A stretch of 64,000 nt of DNA from CAVXDY01 sp963760715. Lineage in GTDB: Bacteria; Actinomycetota; Thermoleophilia; Miltoncostaeales; Miltoncostaeaceae. The stretch lies in NCBI GenBank assembly GCA_963760715.1, contig CAVXDY010000004.1:1-64000 (forward strand), written 5' to 3'. The translations under genes and the position numbers were made by a program. The notes under the pieces are model-generated. The model worked only from the letters and a program-made list of their open reading frames with translations, had not been told where the DNA came from and did no database searches. Within the stretch, counting starts at the first letter, position 1. Each line of letters begins with the position of its first letter. Positions 34,775 to 44,631 of this stretch are shown in pieces.

Positions 34775-34838
34775 CGAGCGACCCTGTGCCCTTCTGCCAG
34801 GCCCGGCGCCATCGACGTCCGAACCACTGCGCGGACGA

Positions 34839-35309
34839 TCAGCGCTCGGGCGGACCGACCACCACGACGGGACAGGGCGCGTGCTCCAGCACCTGCCGCG
34901 AGGTGCTCCCGAGCAGGAGCTTCTCCAGGCGGCTGTGCCCGCGCGCGCCGACGACCACCGCTGAGGCGCCGCGCTCGCCGGCCAGCCGCACGAGCGTCTT
35001 GGCGACCGACGGATCGTCGGCCGCGACGTAGCCCTCGGCCTCGAACCCCACCTCGGCGGCCAGGGCGGCGCCACGAGAGGCGAGCTGCTGCGCCCCCGCG
35101 TACATCGCCTGGTCGGTGAGCGCGGCCGTCCCCAGGTCAACCGGCACCGCCAGCATCTCGCCGGCGCCGAGCGTCTCGTAGGCGGCCCCGGACTCCCAGA
35201 CGACCACGACGAGCGCCGGGCGCGGCCCCAGCAGGGCGGCCGCCTCGCGGATGGCGTGATCGGCGACCGGCGAACCGTCGTAGCCGATGATGATGGGCCC
35301 GGAGGACAC
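34839..35309 (-). CDS. Universal stress protein (UspA family)
   Basis: 156 residues. Complete UspA features: IIIGYDGSPVADHAIREAA at the N-terminus, Asp at the ATP site, and the C-terminal nucleotide motif VVVGARGHSRLEKLLLGSTS (GxxGx9GS), then VLEHAPCPVVVVG. This copy is expected to bind ATP, unlike the one at 33285. Cytoplasmic stress or energy-state sensor. It diverges from the Vps62-like gene. Confidence 0.93.
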   Translation of the reverse strand: MSSGPIIIGYDGSPVADHAIREAAALLGPRPALVVVVWESGAAYETLGAGEMLAVPVDLGTAALTDQAMYAGAQQLASRGAALAAEVGFEAEGYVAADDPSVAKTLVRLAGERGASAVVVGARGHSRLEKLLLGSTSRQVLEHAPCPVVVVGPPER

Positions 35310-35391
35310 GGAGGGCTCGCAGCCTACCCGCCGCCGGGGTGGCCCGGCGCCCGCGCGTAGACTCGCGCGCGGTCAACGACGGGGAGGAGCC

Positions 35392-37410
35392 GTGCCGAGG
35401 GCGGAGGTCTCCGGAGCCACCATCCACTCCGGGGTCGCGGGTGAGGGCGAGCGCCGCGCGGCTCGGGGCCGCGGGCTCGTCGCGCTGCTCGTGGCCGGAG
35501 TCGTCGCCGTCCTGGCCGTCGCGCTCTGGTCGGCGCCGGCGGCCTCCGCCGCGCCCGCGCCGGCGTCCGAGGCCGAGGTCGCCCTTGCGCGCATGTACTC
35601 GCCGGTCGTGCGGCTGAAGGAGCAGCCCGGCTCCTGCGACATCGGGGAGCCGTACCAGCCCACGGACATCGATCTGCTGATGGGGAACGACGAGGTCGCC
35701 CTGCGCGGCCCGTGGGACCGGACCAACATCGTGAAGGTGGCCCCGACGGCGGCGGACCTCTCGCGGGGGCTCTTCGACTACCACCTGGACTTCCCCGGCG
35801 ACGCGCTGCGGCCCGGCTGCACCTATGAGCAGTGGGCGGCGCGCCTCGCGGCGACCGGCGTCCCTCCCACGGCCTACGCCCGCGTGGTCACCGAGGCCGG
35901 CAAGCCCGGCAAGCTGGCGCTCCAGTACTGGTTCTTCTACGTCTACAACGACTGGAACAACAAGCACGAGGGCGACTGGGAGATGATCCAGCTCGTCTTC
36001 GACGCGTCCAGCCCCGCGCAGGCGCTCACCCGCCCGCCCGCGGAGGTGGGCTACAGCCAGCACTCGAGCGCCGAGCGGGCCGAGTGGGGCGACCCGAAGC
36101 TCGAGCTGGTGAACGGCACCCACCCGGTCGTGTACCCGGCGGCCGGATCCCAGGCCAACTTCTTCGGCTCCGAGCTCTACCTGATGCGCAGCAACTCCGA
36201 GGGCGTCGGCTGCGACGACACCAGCGGCCCCTCGCGCACCATCCCCCTCGCCGTGAAGGTGGTGCCCACGGGGCGCGCGGCCTACCTCGCCGCATACCCG
36301 TGGCTCGGGTTCGACGGGCGCTGGGGCGAGAAGCAGGCCTCGTTCTTCAACGGGCCCACGGGACCGAACGACAAGACCCAGTGGACGAAGCCGATCACCT
36401 GGTCGCTGGAGAGCTGGAGGAGCCAGAGCTTCTCGGTTCCCGGCGGCGGCGCGCTGGGGACTCGGGCCACCGATGTGTTCTGCGGCTACGTCGCGGCCGG
36501 CGGGCGGCTGCTGAACCGGATGAAGACCAACCCGGGACCCACGACGCTCATCCTCGCCGCGCTGGTCGTGCTGCTCGTGTGGGGCCTCTCGCGCACCAGG
36601 TGGCGGCCCGGGCGGCCCGCGCCGCTGGCACGCCGGCGGGCATGGGGGGAGCTGACGACGGCCTCGTGGCGGCGCTTCCGAAGACACCCGCGGCTCTTCC
36701 TGGGGATCGGCCTTCTGTTCGTCCCCCTGGGTGCCGTCATCACGCTGATCCAATGGCTGCTGTTCCAGGTCTGGGCCCTGACGCCGCTGGTCGATGAGGC
36801 CGGGGAGCGCAACGCGTTCGTGGACACCCTCGCCCTGAGCCTCGGCGTGGTGCTGACGATCTTCGGGTACGCCGTCGTCCAGGCCGCAACCGCCCGCGCG
36901 CTGGTGGAGATGGACGCCGGCCGGCCCGTGACGGCGCTGCGGGCCTACCGCCTCATCGCACCCAATCTCGGGGGGCTCCTGCTCGCCCTGCTCGTGGTGG
37001 TGCCCGTGCAGATCGTGCTCGATCTCACCTTCGTGCTGATTCCCGTGGCCCTGTTCCTGCTGGTGCGGTGGTCGCTGATGGGGGTGGTCCTCGGGGTGGA
37101 GCACGGCTCGGGGTTCGCCGCCCTGCGCCGCAGCGGGTCGGTGACGCGCGGGCACTGGTGGCGCACGGCGACCGTGGTGCTGGGGATCGCGGGCCTCGCG
37201 CTGCTCCTGGGCCCGGCCGTCGGGGTGCTGACCCTGCTGTTCACCGGCGCCGCCTTCGACCTGGTCAACCTGATCGCGGCCCTCGTCTACGTGGCGGCGC
37301 TGCCGTTCGCGGCCATCGTGACGACGTACCTCTACTTCGACCTGGTGGCCCGCCACCAGGAGGCTCCCGCCGAGGAGCCCGAGGCGGACGAGATCCCCGC
37401 GACCGGCTAG
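35392..37410 (+). CDS. Vps62-like domain protein fused to a multi-pass membrane domain
   Basis: 672 residues from GTG 35392, chosen for GGGGAGGAGC just upstream. An N-terminal signal or anchor (GLVALLVAGVVAVLAVALWS) is followed by an extracytoplasmic Vps62-related domain: LQYWFFYVYNDWNNKHEGDW, EMIQLVF, YSQHSSAE, PVVYPAAGSQANFF. The C-terminal 260 residues have about seven membrane helices and resemble the membrane domain linked to glycerophosphodiester phosphodiesterases (ALRAYRLIAPNLGGLLLALL). This fusion is unusual. Function unknown; a role at the cell envelope is inferred. Confidence 0.75.
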   Translation: MPRAEVSGATIHSGVAGEGERRAARGRGLVALLVAGVVAVLAVALWSAPAASAAPAPASEAEVALARMYSPVVRLKEQPGSCDIGEPYQPTDIDLLMGNDEVALRGPWDRTNIVKVAPTAADLSRGLFDYHLDFPGDALRPGCTYEQWAARLAATGVPPTAYARVVTEAGKPGKLALQYWFFYVYNDWNNKHEGDWEMIQLVFDASSPAQALTRPPAEVGYSQHSSAERAEWGDPKLELVNGTHPVVYPAAGSQANFFGSELYLMRSNSEGVGCDDTSGPSRTIPLAVKVVPTGRAAYLAAYPWLGFDGRWGEKQASFFNGPTGPNDKTQWTKPITWSLESWRSQSFSVPGGGALGTRATDVFCGYVAAGGRLLNRMKTNPGPTTLILAALVVLLVWGLSRTRWRPGRPAPLARRRAWGELTTASWRRFRRHPRLFLGIGLLFVPLGAVITLIQWLLFQVWALTPLVDEAGERNAFVDTLALSLGVVLTIFGYAVVQAATARALVEMDAGRPVTALRAYRLIAPNLGGLLLALLVVVPVQIVLDLTFVLIPVALFLLVRWSLMGVVLGVEHGSGFAALRRSGSVTRGHWWRTATVVLGIAGLALLLGPAVGVLTLLFTGAAFDLVNLIAALVYVAALPFAAIVTTYLYFDLVARHQEAPAEEPEADEIPATG

Positions 37411-37549
37411 CCGAACCGCCGGCGGCCGGCGAGACGCTGCTCGCCGGCGCGATCGCGGAGCGCTGGTCCCGCACAGGGACAGGCGCGTGCAAGACTGGCA
37501 GCACCGTCATGGCGGGGTCGGCCGGATCCGAGGGGGTCGATCAGGGAAG

Positions 37550-40419
37550 ATGGCTGGGCGCACCCACGATGCGAGCGCGGGCGCGCTCCCCGGCGGCCTG
37601 GTCGCGCTGCTGTTCACCGACCTGGTCCGCTCCACAGAGCTGCTCGAGCGTCTGGGCGACGCCGCGGCCGAGGCGGTCCGGCGCGAGCACTTCGGGCTCC
37701 TGCGCGAGGCGATCGGCGCCGCCCGCGGGCAGGAGGTGAAGACGCTCGGAGACGGCGTCATGGTCGTCTTCGGCAGCGCGGTCGAGGCCGTCGAGTGCGC
37801 CGTCGCGATGCAGAGGGCAGCCGGCACAGGCGTTGGCCAAGGACACGGCGAGCCCCTGTCGATCAGGGTCGGAGTGCACGTGGGCGAGCCGGTGCGCGAT
37901 GCGGACGACTTCTTCGGCACCGCTGTCGTGGTCGCCCGGCGGCTCTGCGACGCGGCCGTCGGGGGGCAGATCCTGGCCTCGGACCTGGTGCGCGGCCTGG
38001 TGGAGCCGCGGGGCGAGCACCGCTTCCGCGCCATCGGACCCCTGCCGCTGAAGGGCCTGAACGAATCGATGCCGGCGTTCGAGGTGGCATGGGAGGCCTC
38101 CCCCGCCGGGGCGGCGACGGCCCGGCCGCCGCGCCCCGCTCACTCGGTCCGCGACGGCGTGCTGCGCACGCGCCTCATGCCGCCGAGCCTGTCGCGCACC
38201 TGCCTGCCGAGGCCCGAGCTGGTGCGGCGGATCCTCGACGGGCTCGACGGCCGGCTCGTGTCGGTGGTCGCGGGCGCCGGGTACGGCAAGACGACCCTTC
38301 TCACCCAGGCGCTCGCCGAGACCGGCATGCCGTGGACGTGGCTCTCGTGCGATGAGCGGATCGGCTCTCCGGAGGCGCTCCTCGCGCACCTCGCGGCCGG
38401 TCTGGGAGCGAGGTTCCCGGGCGTGGGCTCACGGCTGGCGTTCGAGGGATCTGTGGAGGACCAGGCGGACGAGCTCTGCAACGAGGTGGCGCTCACCGTC
38501 GCCGACGACTTCGTCATGGCGATCGACGACCTCCACACGCTGCCCGCCCCCGCCACCACCGCGGTGCGGCTGCTGGTCCGTCACCTCCCCGGCACGGTGC
38601 ACCTGGCGCTCGCCAGCCGCTTGGCCCTCCCCTTCCCCGTCCCGCGGCAGGCCGGGCGGGTCCACCAGATCGACGAGCGTTCGATCGCGCTCACGCCGCA
38701 GGAGTGCTCCGAGCTCCTGAGCGCGGAGGGCGACTCGGCGGCGGCGCGGTCGGCGGATCGGCTCCACGAGCTCTCCGAGGGCTGGCTCACCGGCGTGCTG
38801 CTCGCGGTGGGCGCCGGGGTGATGCCGGATCCACGCCCGCCGGGCGAGGACGAGACGATGTTCGACTACCTCGCCGAGGAGGTGCTCGCCCGCGAGCCGC
38901 CGGAGGTCCGCGACTTCCTTCTGGCCACGGCGGTGCTCGAGCGGTTCACACCGGAGCTCGCCCAGGCCGTGTGGGGGCGCCCGGGAGCACGCGAGGTCAT
39001 CGCGACGCTGCTCACACGACACCTGTTCACCGTGCAGCTGGCCTCGGAGGGGGAGTGGTACCGCTACCACCACCTGTTCTCCGGCTTCCTACGCGAGCGG
39101 CTGCGGGCGGTGGGGCACCTCCCACGGGAGCCGCGTTCCCCCGGTCGATGCTCCTCTGCGACCTCGCGCTGGCGGCGCGCGCGGTGGGGCTCGACGGCGC
39201 CGCGCGCGAGCTGGCTCGGGACGCGCTCGAATCGGCCCGGGGGGTGAGCGCGCCCTGGGCGGCGGCGCGCGCGGCGCTCGTCGGCGCGGCGGTCTGGGGA
39301 CCCGGAGAGGCCGGCGACCGGTGCCTGGCCGACGCGCTGGAGACATGCGACCGGCCCGGCTTCGAGGAGCTCTGGACCCGCCGCGAGCGCGGGCTCGCAC
39401 CGGGGCTGCTCGGCCGCGCGCTCACCGCCGGAATCGGGCGGCCGGACGTCGCGGCGCGACTTGCCCTGGCATGCGGTGCCGAGACGGCCGCCGAGGTCAG
39501 GCGCTCGCTGACCGGCGCCCCGGCGGCCGTGCGCGCACAGCTCGCCGAGGAGCTCGAATGGCGGCCGGCCGCCGATGCGGGGCTCGTGCGCATGCTGCTG
39601 TCGGATGGGGACGCCACGGTGCGCGGCGCGGCGGAGCGAGCCCGGCAGCGCATCGATGCACGGCCGCGCGCGCCGCTTCGCATCACGGCGCTCGGCCGTT
39701 TCTCGGTCGTCCGGGGTGGGATGCCCGTACCCGAGCTCAACCGCGGCCACGGCCGGCCCCGGGTCCTGCTTGCCCTCCTCATCGCGGCCGATGGCCCGGT
39801 ACATCGTGAGGCCCTGATGGAGTGGCTGTGGCCCCACCTCGCACCTCCTCGCGCCCTCGCGTCGCTGCACACCACGCTCCATACGCTCCGGCGGCTTCTT
39901 GATCCGGAGGGAGCGCGCCCGGAGGCCGACCGGGCGATCGCCACCGACGGCCAGGCGTACCGGTTGTCGATCGACGAGCGGGACGACCTCGACCTGCGCG
40001 ACCTGCTCCGGCTCGCCGCCGAGGCGCGCGAGCGTGAGAGCGGCGACGAGCGCATCGAGCGGCTGCTCGGCGCCGAGCCGATGTGCGCCGCGCCGCTGCT
40101 TCCCGAATGGCCCTACGAGGACTGGGCGGTCGAGCGCCGGGAACAGGTGCGGCGCACGCAGGAATGGACGCTCGCCACGCTCGCCGAGGAGCTCGAGCTG
40201 AGCCGACAGCCGCTCGCGGCGGTGAGCCGCTACCGTCTGCTGCTCGAGATGGAGCCGGAGCGCGAGGCCTGGCACCGGGGTCTGATGCGCGTCTACGCAC
40301 GGGCCGGTGAGCGTGGGCTGGCGCTCCGCCAGTTCCACGCCTGCAGGACGACTCTGCGCGAGCAGCTCGGCAGCGACCCGAGCGCCGAGACCCGCGCCCT
40401 GTACTCGTCGCTCCTTTGA
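37550..40419 (+). CDS. Class III cyclase-like, ATPase and BTAD regulator; one frameshift
   Basis: Two frames joined give about 956 residues. Residues 10-185: adenylate/guanylate cyclase-like domain (LLFTDLVRSTELLERLGD with the first metal Asp; KTLGDGVMVVFGSA with the second). Then a STAND/MalT-like ATPase with Walker A VAGAGYGKTTLL and Walker B FVMAIDDLHTLP. The C-terminal half has a winged helix (LGRFSVVRGG...RPRVLLALLI) and a BTAD module (LAAVSRYRLLLEMEPEREAW; LRQFHACRTTLREQLG). The reading frame shifts by one base lost near 39120, just after FSGFLRERLRA. SARP-like transcription activator, possibly controlled by nucleotide. Confidence 0.8.
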
Positions 40420-40479
40420 GTGGCTCTTGAGTCGGCGGTCCTAGCGTGATCGCCGCACTCACTCGACAGGGGAGGAACG

Positions 40480-40947
40480 ATGAGCACCATTCGGCAACCG
40501 ATCGTGGATCAGGAGCTGCAGGCCGAGCTCGTCCCGCTGGGAACGCTGTGGGCGGCGTTCGGTGAGATCCACACTCTGGAGGGGACGCCCGCCGGCACCA
40601 GGATGACCGTCGACGTGGCCGATGTGCGGGTGGACGGTGAGCGCCTACGCGGCCGGATGCGCGGCACCGCGGCGGCCGATTGGGGGATCCTCGGCCCCGA
40701 GGGCACGTTCATGCTGGACGTCCGCTGGACCATGGAGACTCACGACGGCGCGCTCGTGTACGTCCAGTACCACGGCCGCTGCGACGTCTCCCGCGGGCTC
40801 GCCGATCCCGGCCCGCTCTACATCACCCCGCGCTTCGAGACCGGCGATCCGCGCTACGCCTGGCTGAACTCGCTGCAGGCCGTCGGCAAGGGCCGCGTCG
40901 ACTTCGACGACTCCCAGATCAACTACGCGCTCTACGAGGTGCGCTGA
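40480..40947 (+). CDS. DUF3237 family protein
   Basis: 155 residues with GGGGAGG before the ATG. A beta-barrel family marked by GTRMTVDVADVRVDGERLRG, WGILGPEGTFMLDVRWTMET, YVQYHGRCD, PLYITPRFETGDPRYAWLN and the C-terminal YALYEVR. Function unknown. It is 60 bases downstream of the cyclase-BTAD regulator and may be its target. It converges with the VOC gene. Confidence 0.88.
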   Translation: MSTIRQPIVDQELQAELVPLGTLWAAFGEIHTLEGTPAGTRMTVDVADVRVDGERLRGRMRGTAAADWGILGPEGTFMLDVRWTMETHDGALVYVQYHGRCDVSRGLADPGPLYITPRFETGDPRYAWLNSLQAVGKGRVDFDDSQINYALYEVR

Positions 40948-40953
40948 CGGGGG

Positions 40954-41328
40954 CTATTCCCAGGCCTTGGTGAGCCCGATCAGGTGCCCCTCCGGATCCG
41001 TGAAGTGGCCGAGCTCGATCTCGGTCCCCGGCACCTTGTCGGGGCCCCAGATCCGCTTTCCGCCCAGGCTCTCGGCCTTCGCCAGCGCGGCCTCGACGTC
41101 GGGGACCTCGACGTAGAAGGTCACGTGGCCCTCGGAGCCGGGAGGCGCTCCCGAGACGCCGCCGCCGATGCCGACGCCCTCCGGGTTGAGGTTGTCCTCG
41201 CGCCCCACGATCCCGTAGCCCATGGGGTTGTTCGTGTCGATCTTCCAGCCGAACAGCTCGGAGTAGTAGCTCTGCATCCTCGCGCCGTCCTTGCCGATGA
41301 CCTCGAAGTGAACGACCGGCTGTCCCAT
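40954..41328 (-). CDS. VOC family protein (glyoxalase-like)
   Basis: 124 residues, two beta-alpha-beta-beta-beta modules: VVHFEVIGKDGARMQSYYSE, LFGWKI, then VTFYVEVPDVEAALAKAESL and ELGHFTDPEGHLIGL. The His and Glu that commonly bind metal in this fold are in VVHFE and in the DPEGH region. The substrate cannot be predicted. Single gene, convergent with DUF3237. Confidence 0.9.
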   Translation of the reverse strand: MGQPVVHFEVIGKDGARMQSYYSELFGWKIDTNNPMGYGIVGREDNLNPEGVGIGGGVSGAPPGSEGHVTFYVEVPDVEAALAKAESLGGKRIWGPDKVPGTEIELGHFTDPEGHLIGLTKAWE

Positions 41329-41606
41329 GTCCGCCTCCTGTCCCGCGCCGGTGGCCCGGCGTGTGTGATCTCCCGTTACCCATGAGACCCCAGACTCTCC
41401 CGGAATTCATCGCCGGCCCGCGACGAACTGGTCTCGGCGCCGGCCCCGGCGAGCGGCTCGTCCGGGCCCCACCGGGCTTTCCCCCACCGGGCCTTCGGGT
41501 TATCGGCAGCCTTGATGGGCGTCGTCCCGATGAGGGCGGTGCCCGGGAGGCGTGAAGTGAGGCATGCCACGGTCGGCGATCCCAGACGACCACGAGGTGA
41601 CCGGAA

Positions 41607-42957
41607 ATGCCTCCCACCGACTTCCCTCTCCGCGGGACGCGGCCGCGGCGCCGGCGAACGCGCCGTGCTCTCACCGCCCTCCTCGCGGCGGCCATGCTCC
41701 TCCTTCTCGGCGCCGCGACCGCACTCGGCTCGCCGGGGACCATGCGGCTCATCGAGACCTCACCCTCGCTGGGCCACGACGTCACGGTCACCGTTCCGGG
41801 AGGCGAGACCTTCCGCGTGGAGCCCGGACGGCCGCTCGTGCGGGTCACCCCCTCGGGGGGCGCGGTCATCGAGACCTCCGCCTGGTGCGTCGACTGGCGG
41901 CGCGCGATCGACGAGGGAGTCGACTATGCGGTGGACCTCCAGACACCGGCCGACGCCCCCGGGCTCGCGGGTCCGGCGGCCGATGAGACCGCCTGGCTCA
42001 TCGCGCACTCCGACGCTCTGATCGCCGCGGCCGCATCTCCGGGATTGGAGGCCGCCGCGATCCAGGTGGCCGTGTGGCAACTGACCGGCCAGGCGGCCGA
42101 CACGGGCTCGGCCACCGACGACGCAGACCTCAACGCCCGCGTCGCCGAGCTGCGCGCCCTCGCGGAGGGACGCTCGCCCGTGACCTCGATCGCGCTCGCG
42201 GGCCCGGGTGGGGTCCTCGTCGCGGGAATTCCGGCAACCGTGACCCTCAGCGGCACTCCCGGCGGTCAGGTGGACCTCCAGGTGAGCGCCGGGCAGGCCG
42301 GCCTGTCCGCCACCACGCGTCACGCTCGATGCCGGCGGCGGGGCGCAGGTCGTCGTGACCCCGTCCGCGGCGGGCCCGGTCACCCTGACCGCGCGCGCCG
42401 AGGGCGGGCTGCTGTGGCGGGCGACCCATCTGGCCGGCGCCTCGGGTCCCCAGGACATGGCGTACGTGACCGCGGTGCCGGTGAGCGCGACCACGACGCT
42501 CAACGTCGGCGCGCCGGTCCCGGCGCTGGCCGTGACCCCGCTGGTCCGCGCCGGAGGCCCGGCCGGGCTGCGGCTCGTCAAGAGCGCCCCGGCGAGCGTC
42601 GTTCGCGGCCGCTCGATCCCCTACACCCTCACGGTGACCAACGTCAGCGCTCGCACCGCGCGCGACGTCGTGGTCCGCGACCCGCTCCCCGACGACACGC
42701 TCCTCACCGGAACGCCGGCGCGCGCGCGATTCTCGGACGGGGTGGTGGTCTGGCGGCTCGGCGACCTGGCGCCCCACGCGCGCGTGATCGTGCACCTGCG
42801 ACTGCGCACCGTTCCCGGCGCGTCCGGCCTGGTCCGCAACGTGGCCCGCGCCTCGGCGGCGAACGCCGCGACGGTTCGGGCGCGCGCGCTCACCCACCTG
42901 CTGGCGCCGCCCCGGACGGGCGTGAAGCCGATCGTCGTCCCTCCCGTCACCGGCTGA
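41607..42957 (+). CDS. Secreted thioester-domain (TED) protein with DUF11 repeat; one frameshift
   Basis: About 449 residues over two frames. A signal peptide (LLAAAMLLLLGAATALG) follows an Arg-rich N-terminus. Residues 90-160 look like a thioester domain: Cys94 in SAWCVDWR and Gln153 in AAIQVAVWQLTG would form the internal Cys-Gln thioester used to bind host or surface amines. A beta-domain and a DUF11 domain follow (LRLVKSAPASVVRGRSIPYT, VTNVSARTARDVVVRDPLPD, WRLGDLAPHA). No LPxTG plus membrane anchor is seen. The frame gains one base near 42325 (TTR to VTLDAGGG). Confidence 0.65.
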
Positions 42958-43063
42958 ACCTCACCGGGCCCGACCCCCCCGGGGGCCGGGCCCGCGGAAG
43001 GACAGGGGCCGCCACGGGGTCCCTCCGCAGGCGCCCCGACGCGGCCGCGAGGGAGCCGGCCCG

Positions 43064-43540
43064 TCAGGAGGCCGGCGGCAGGCCCCGGATGCGCTCGGTG
43101 TGCTCGGCCAGGAACGCGATGCTGAAGCGCAGGAAGCGCAGGATCGTCTCCAGCTCGGCGTCCGTATACGCGTCGAAGAGGGCGGGAGCGGCCTCGCCGA
43201 TCGGACCCCAGATCTCCCACGCCCGCCGGCGGGCCTCGTCGGTCATCTCGATGAAGATGCGGCGGCGGTCCTCCGTGTCGCGCACCCGCCGCACGTAGCC
43301 GCGGCTCTCGAGCCGGTCGAGCAGGGTGGTCAGCGCCCCGCTCGAGAGCCCGCTCTCGCGGGCGAGCTCTCCGGCGGTCATTCGCCCGTGCTGCTCGAGG
43401 ATGTCCAGGCAGCGCCCATCCGTGCGGTTGATCCCGAGGCGCGCGACGGCGATGTCGTCGAACAGATCCTGGGCGTTCTGGTAGCGGCGCGACTCGAGCC
43501 CGAGCGCCGCGATCAGCTCCTCACGATGATCTCTTGACAA
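43064..43540 (-). CDS. MarR family transcriptional regulator
   Basis: 158 residues. Winged helix: GRMTAGELARESGLSSGALT, TLLDRLESRGYVRRVRDTED and RRRIFIEMTDE. TTG start at 43540, supported by AGAAGG five bases upstream. It faces away from the ABC exporter operon, and the inverted repeat at 43529-43594 covers its start and the exporter promoter. It is therefore the likely repressor of the exporter and of itself, released by a drug-like ligand. Confidence 0.9.
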   Translation of the reverse strand: MSRDHREELIAALGLESRRYQNAQDLFDDIAVARLGINRTDGRCLDILEQHGRMTAGELARESGLSSGALTTLLDRLESRGYVRRVRDTEDRRRIFIEMTDEARRRAWEIWGPIGEAAPALFDAYTDAELETILRFLRFSIAFLAEHTERIRGLPPAS

Positions 43541-43594
43541 TCGAACCTTCTGCTCCTAGGGTCCCCCGGAATAATCGTTCGATGGTCAAGAGAT
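43529..43594. promoter_or_regulatory. MarR operator and promoter of the ABC exporter operon
   Basis: ATCTCTTGACAATCGAAC (43529-43546) and GTTCGATGGTCAAGAGAT (43577-43594) are inverted copies matching at 17 of 18 bases, 30 bases apart. The left arm contains TTGACA (43534-43539). With TAGGGT at 43557-43562 and a 17-base spacer it makes a plausible plus-strand promoter. The right arm then lies at the start of the transcript. Confidence 0.75.
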
Positions 43595-43656
43595 TAGACG
43601 ATCGAGCGGCAATGCCAGCCTAACCGGCCCCTCGGCCGGAGAGGAGGGAGGCTCGA

Positions 43657-44631
43657 ATGAACAGGGGCATCGAGGCCCGGGATCTCACGAAGACGTACCC
43701 GGGAGGAGTCCGCGCGCTCGACGGGCTGGGGTTCGAGGTCGAGGCGGGAACCGTCTTCGGGCTGCTCGGCCCGAACGGCGCCGGCAAGTCCACCGCCGTG
43801 AAGGTGCTGAGCACGCTGGCGCGCCCGGACGACGGCCACGCGTCGGTCGCCGGCCTGGACGTGCGGCGACAGAGGGAGCGGGTGCGGCGCGTGATCGGCG
43901 TGGTCGGGCAGCGCTCGGGGGTGGACCCCGACGCGACCGGTCGCGAGAACCTGAGCCTGCAGGCCCGGATCCACGGCCTGGGGCGCTCCGGAACGCGCCG
44001 CCGTGTGGAGGAGCTGCTCGGTGACTTCGGCCTGGCGCCCGTCGCCGATCGGCCGGCGCGCACCTACTCCGGCGGCATGCAGCGCCGGCTCGACGTCGCG
44101 ATCGGGCTGGTCCACCGCCCGGCGGTGCTCTTCCTCGACGAGCCCACGACCGGGCTCGATCCCGAGGTCCGCGCCGACATGTGGTCGCTCATCACCGGCC
44201 TCACGCGCGACGAGGGGCTGACGATCCTGCTCACCACCCACTACCTGGAGGAGGCCGACCAGCTCGCGGCGCGCATGGCGATCGTCGAGCGGGGCCGCGT
44301 GGTCGTGGAGGGCAGCCCCGAGGCGCTCAAGGCCGAGCTGCGCGGCGACACCGTCCAGATCTCGCTCGTGCGGGAGGCCAACGGGCACGTGGGCGGCGCT
44401 CTGGCCGGGCTCGCCGGGGTGCGCGAGACCGTTCAGGACGGCCGGATCGTGCGCGCCCGGGTCAACGAGGGCGCCACGGCCGTGCCCGCCCTGCTGGCGG
44501 CGCTCGAGTCGGTCGGCGAGGCGGTCGCCTCCGTCAGCGTCTCGCGCCCCTCGCTGGACGACGTCTATCTGCGCCACGTGGGGCGCACGTTCGCGGAAGC
44601 GGGCGACTCACCCGAGGGAGGCCCGGCATGA
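43657..44631 (+). CDS. ABC exporter ATP-binding protein (DrrA-like)
   Basis: 324 residues after a strong GGAGGGAGG. Walker A GPNGAGKST, Q-loop VVGQRSGVD, signature YSGGMQRRLD, Walker B LFLDEPTTGLD, and the switch His in LLTTHYLEEADQ. The C-terminal extension (SVSRPSLDDVYLRHVGRTFA) is typical of DrrA-type drug exporters. Stop and the permease start overlap (ATGA). Powers export of a drug or lipid-like compound. Confidence 0.95.
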   Translation: MNRGIEARDLTKTYPGGVRALDGLGFEVEAGTVFGLLGPNGAGKSTAVKVLSTLARPDDGHASVAGLDVRRQRERVRRVIGVVGQRSGVDPDATGRENLSLQARIHGLGRSGTRRRVEELLGDFGLAPVADRPARTYSGGMQRRLDVAIGLVHRPAVLFLDEPTTGLDPEVRADMWSLITGLTRDEGLTILLTTHYLEEADQLAARMAIVERGRVVVEGSPEALKAELRGDTVQISLVREANGHVGGALAGLAGVRETVQDGRIVRARVNEGATAVPALLAALESVGEAVASVSVSRPSLDDVYLRHVGRTFAEAGDSPEGGPA

